A stretch of DNA of 47,464 nucleotides from an uncultured Clostridium sp. (GTDB taxonomy: Bacteria > Bacillota > Clostridia > TANB77 > CAG-508). The stretch spans positions 1-47,464 of the forward strand of contig USHX01000010.1 of the NCBI GenBank assembly GCA_900554565.1, in the 5' to 3' direction. Numbering within the stretch: the stretch's first letter is position 1; each line of letters starts with the position of its first letter. Made by a program: the position numbers and the translations under genes. Below are positions 45,892 through 47,464 of this stretch, in pieces. The notes beneath the pieces are model-generated. The model saw only the letters and a list, made by a program, of their open reading frames with translations, did no database searches and was not told the origin of the DNA.

Positions 45892-46149
45892 ATGAAAAAT
45901 CATTTAACTTTAGGCATCTATCCAAACAAGACTTATAAATATAATGTTGTTAGAGATAGTGATTTAAAAAATCATATAAAATATAACAAAATTTATCGGC
46001 CAGGTAGATTATTGTATGTTGATGGAAAACGTATTAATAATGCAGTGATAAAACAAGAATATTTAGCTGAATTTGATGCTATTGCTAAAGAATTCTATGA
46101 AAATTTAAGCAGAATAAATATGGATATTCCAACAATTCCATACAAATAA
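45892..46149 (+). CDS. Small conserved-looking protein with a normally read CGG codon
   Basis: This 85-residue protein starts at ATG 45892, with AAGGAG upstream (an earlier TTG at 45871 has none). It contains LTLGIYPNKTYKYNVVRDSD and YRPGRLLYVDGKRI and looks like a compact beta-rich domain. It carries the only in-frame CGG (45997-45999, in YRPGR) that I found outside the four shift sites. The CGG is followed by C instead of A or T, and no frameshift is needed. Function unknown. Confidence 0.6.
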   Translation: MKNHLTLGIYPNKTYKYNVVRDSDLKNHIKYNKIYRPGRLLYVDGKRINNAVIKQEYLAEFDAIAKEFYENLSRINMDIPTIPYK

Positions 46150-46175
46150 AATGTTATAGTAGTTAAACACAAAGT

Positions 46176-46214
46176 AAAAAAGAGATTAGCAGTGCACTAA
46201 TTTCTTTTTTTCTG
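46176..46214 (+). terminator. Terminator after the small gene at 45892
   Basis: GAGATTAG pairs with CTAATTTC around CAGTGCA, and a long T-run follows. Confidence 0.8.
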
Positions 46215-46276
46215 TTACTTGACATTCATAATAAAGAAATAGTAGAATAAACACAGAAAATCATAGGGAGAAGATA

Positions 46277-46570
46277 ATGAAAGAGAAAGTATATAATTTT
46301 TTGCTAACAATTCCGAAAGGTAAAGTAGTAACTTATGGTCAAATAGCAGAATATATAGGAAACAAAAAGTTAGCAAGAGTTGTTGGAAACATCCTTCATA
46401 GCAATCCAGATGAAGATAAATATCCGTGCTATAAAGTTGTCGATAGTAATGGAAATTTGTCAAAAAAATTTGCTTTTGGAGGCATAGAAAAACAAAAAGA
46501 AAAATTGGAGAAAGATGGAATAACAGTTATCAATTATAAGGTTAATTTAGATGAGTATAAAATGCTATAA
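46277..46570 (+). CDS. MGMT-fold alkyltransferase-like protein
   Basis: The 97-residue protein matches the DNA-binding C-terminal domain of O6-methylguanine-DNA methyltransferases: VYNFLLTIPKGKVVTYGQIA, the arginine-finger region LARVVGNILHSNP and the active-site PCYKVV, where PCHRVV is usual. The cysteine is kept, so it may still transfer alkyl groups, unlike alkyltransferase-like proteins that have Trp there. The N-terminal domain is absent, as in small alkyltransferase-like members. AGGGAGAAG precedes the ATG. Confidence 0.88.
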   Translation: MKEKVYNFLLTIPKGKVVTYGQIAEYIGNKKLARVVGNILHSNPDEDKYPCYKVVDSNGNLSKKFAFGGIEKQKEKLEKDGITVINYKVNLDEYKML

Positions 46571-47006
46571 ATTGTAACTTGGTAATTGTATGATAATGTA
46601 AAAAGTTCTATGAAAAAATAGAAAAAAGAACATTGAAAATCAAATACAGGTAAAAATCCGATAATCGATCTTGCAAAATATATTGCTGACTAAGTTCAAT
46701 TAACTTAAGCCATTTAGCAGGCATTGGAGATTTTTGAAAAAATTTATATAAAATATAATATTAAATATAATATTAAATAAAAATTATTGAATAATATAAT
46801 TAAATTTTAAATAGAAAAATTATTTAGATGTAAAATTATAAAGATAAATTATAAAAATGGTTTAAAATTGATTTTAGAAACAAATATCTGGAACTAGACT
46901 AGCATTATTACTTTATTATTTATTACTTATAATAATGTTAGTCAAACAATCGTTTAAAAATAACGATAAAAGCTATATAGGCTATGAATTGCAATAGATT
47001 GACAGG
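46571..47006. other. AT-rich intergenic stretch with a small hairpin and a short tandem repeat
   Basis: No gene is supported here. A 6-bp perfect hairpin (TAAGTT 46691-46696 with AACTTA 46702-46707) sits in a less AT-rich patch (about 46645-46730) and may belong to a small RNA. A 12-base direct repeat (AAATATAATATT at 46751-46762 and 46763-46774) follows. Confidence 0.4.
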
Positions 47007-47036
47007 TAGGACCTTGACAAAGGTTCTATTATTTTA
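47007..47036 (+). terminator. Hairpin terminator in the long intergenic region
   Basis: A 9-bp stem, TAGGACCTT (47007-47015) with AAGGTTCTA (47020-47028), loop GACA, then a T-rich tail. It implies that some transcript ends here, possibly a small RNA, since no upstream gene in this gap is supported. Confidence 0.55.
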
Positions 47037-47219
47037 CTACTACTCCTTTTTGCACAAAACTTTGATAATACAAACCAAATGTAATACGTTTTTTATGCAC
47101 AATGGAATACATATAAAAAGTGAATTATCTTTTTATAACAATATATACAATTTAGTATATTTCGTTTATAGAAAAAAATCTTTTCACACGAAAATTTTGA
47201 AATAAATAAATCTTTGCTA

Positions 47220-47249
47220 TTGACAAAAATATTTATTTTTGTGTAGAAT
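47220..47249 (+). promoter_or_regulatory. Promoter of the ABC permease gene at the window end
   Basis: TTGACA (47220-47225), 18-base spacer, TAGAAT (47244-47249), with about 108 bases of leader before the start codon. Confidence 0.6.
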
Positions 47250-47357
47250 TATAACAAATAATATTTCTTATGGTAATACGATAGCAGAAGTACTATTTTG
47301 GAGGGAAAGTAGTAAAAAGAACGAATCTATTAAATATGTATAAAGGAGATTAAAAGA

Positions 47358-47464
47358 ATGTTAAAAAATGCTATAGCATATATCTTGAGAAAGAGGAGTA
47401 GAACAGTTGTTATATTTATTATTTTAACAATAGTTCTTTCATGCTTATACTCATGTTTAAACAT
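47358..47464 (+). CDS. ABC transporter permease, N-terminal part only
   Basis: Only 35 codons are inside the window: MLKNAIAYILRKRSRTVVIF, then a hydrophobic helix (IILTIVLSCLYSCLN). This charged-then-hydrophobic start is typical of FtsX/MacB-like permeases of antimicrobial-peptide exporters in Clostridia. AAAGGAGAT lies before the ATG. The rest lies beyond the end. Confidence 0.6.
   Translation, partial: MLKNAIAYILRKRSRTVVIFIILTIVLSCLYSCLN

Noticed and set aside
46984..47205. A 73-codon open frame on the plus strand in the gap before the ABC permease
   Set aside because: It has no ribosome site, runs through a terminator hairpin and has a Phe/Tyr/Ile/Asn-rich composition typical of AT-rich non-coding DNA.

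Overview
The window is low-GC, strongly A-rich DNA from an endospore-forming Clostridia-type bacterium (Bacillota), most likely a gut lineage. This rests on a complete spoIIIAA-AH operon, the sporulation sigma factor SigH, dipicolinate synthase subunit B, a T-box leader before thrS, a SufCBDSU cluster, a sortase with an LPXTG substrate, Shine-Dalgarno sites of the AGGAGG type and canonical TTGACA/TATAAT promoters. No ribosomal RNA, integrated phage or insertion sequence was seen.

Layout. 1-2.1 kb is a decayed patch: a small membrane/zinc-ribbon protein, a truncated LysR gene, fragments of a PanE-like gene and a possible Nudix gene, with an intact acetyltransferase and an ASCH-domain protein between them. 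2.1-7.9 kb holds metal transport: an MgtA-type P-type ATPase, then CopZ and CopA. 8-10.5 kb has YebC and a membrane-anchored protein. 10.6-16 kb is the spoIIIA operon, interrupted between spoIIIAC and spoIIIAD by a compact three-way-junction palindrome. 16.1-18.7 kb encodes two pilin-like proteins; the first ends in a C-type-lectin/FGE-like domain with the marks of a diversity-generating-retroelement (DGR) variable region. 18.7-23.4 kb carries sigH, a small protein, tRNA-Thr(GGT), T-box-thrS and ychF. 23.4-26.6 kb has an LPXTG protein convergent with its probable sortase, an unknown protein, a SipW-like signal peptidase and a Cof-type HAD phosphatase. 26.6-31.6 kb is a 1527-residue SF2 helicase with an ADP-ribosyltransferase-like N-terminus and four C-terminal repeats, overlapping a small coiled-coil gene. 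31.6-37.7 kb is sufCBDSU-mnmA, linking Fe-S assembly to tRNA thiolation. 37.7-47.5 kb has dpaB, pepF, a CmpB-like membrane protein, a YneA-like LysM protein, a Xer-type recombinase, a class A penicillin-binding protein, a carboxymuconolactone-decarboxylase protein behind a MerR-type promoter, two small genes and the start of an ABC permease.

The most striking signal is translational. Four otherwise sound genes (spoIIIAA, spoIIIAE, the CmpB-like gene and the class A PBP) are each broken by one extra base, and in all four the break falls exactly at an in-frame CGG codon. Skipping the C gives a glycine codon (GGA or GGT) and restores the rest of the protein. By eye I found only one other in-frame CGG in the window. 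This suggests that CGG is unassigned or poorly decoded here and triggers +1 frameshifting, or else a very specific sequencing artefact.
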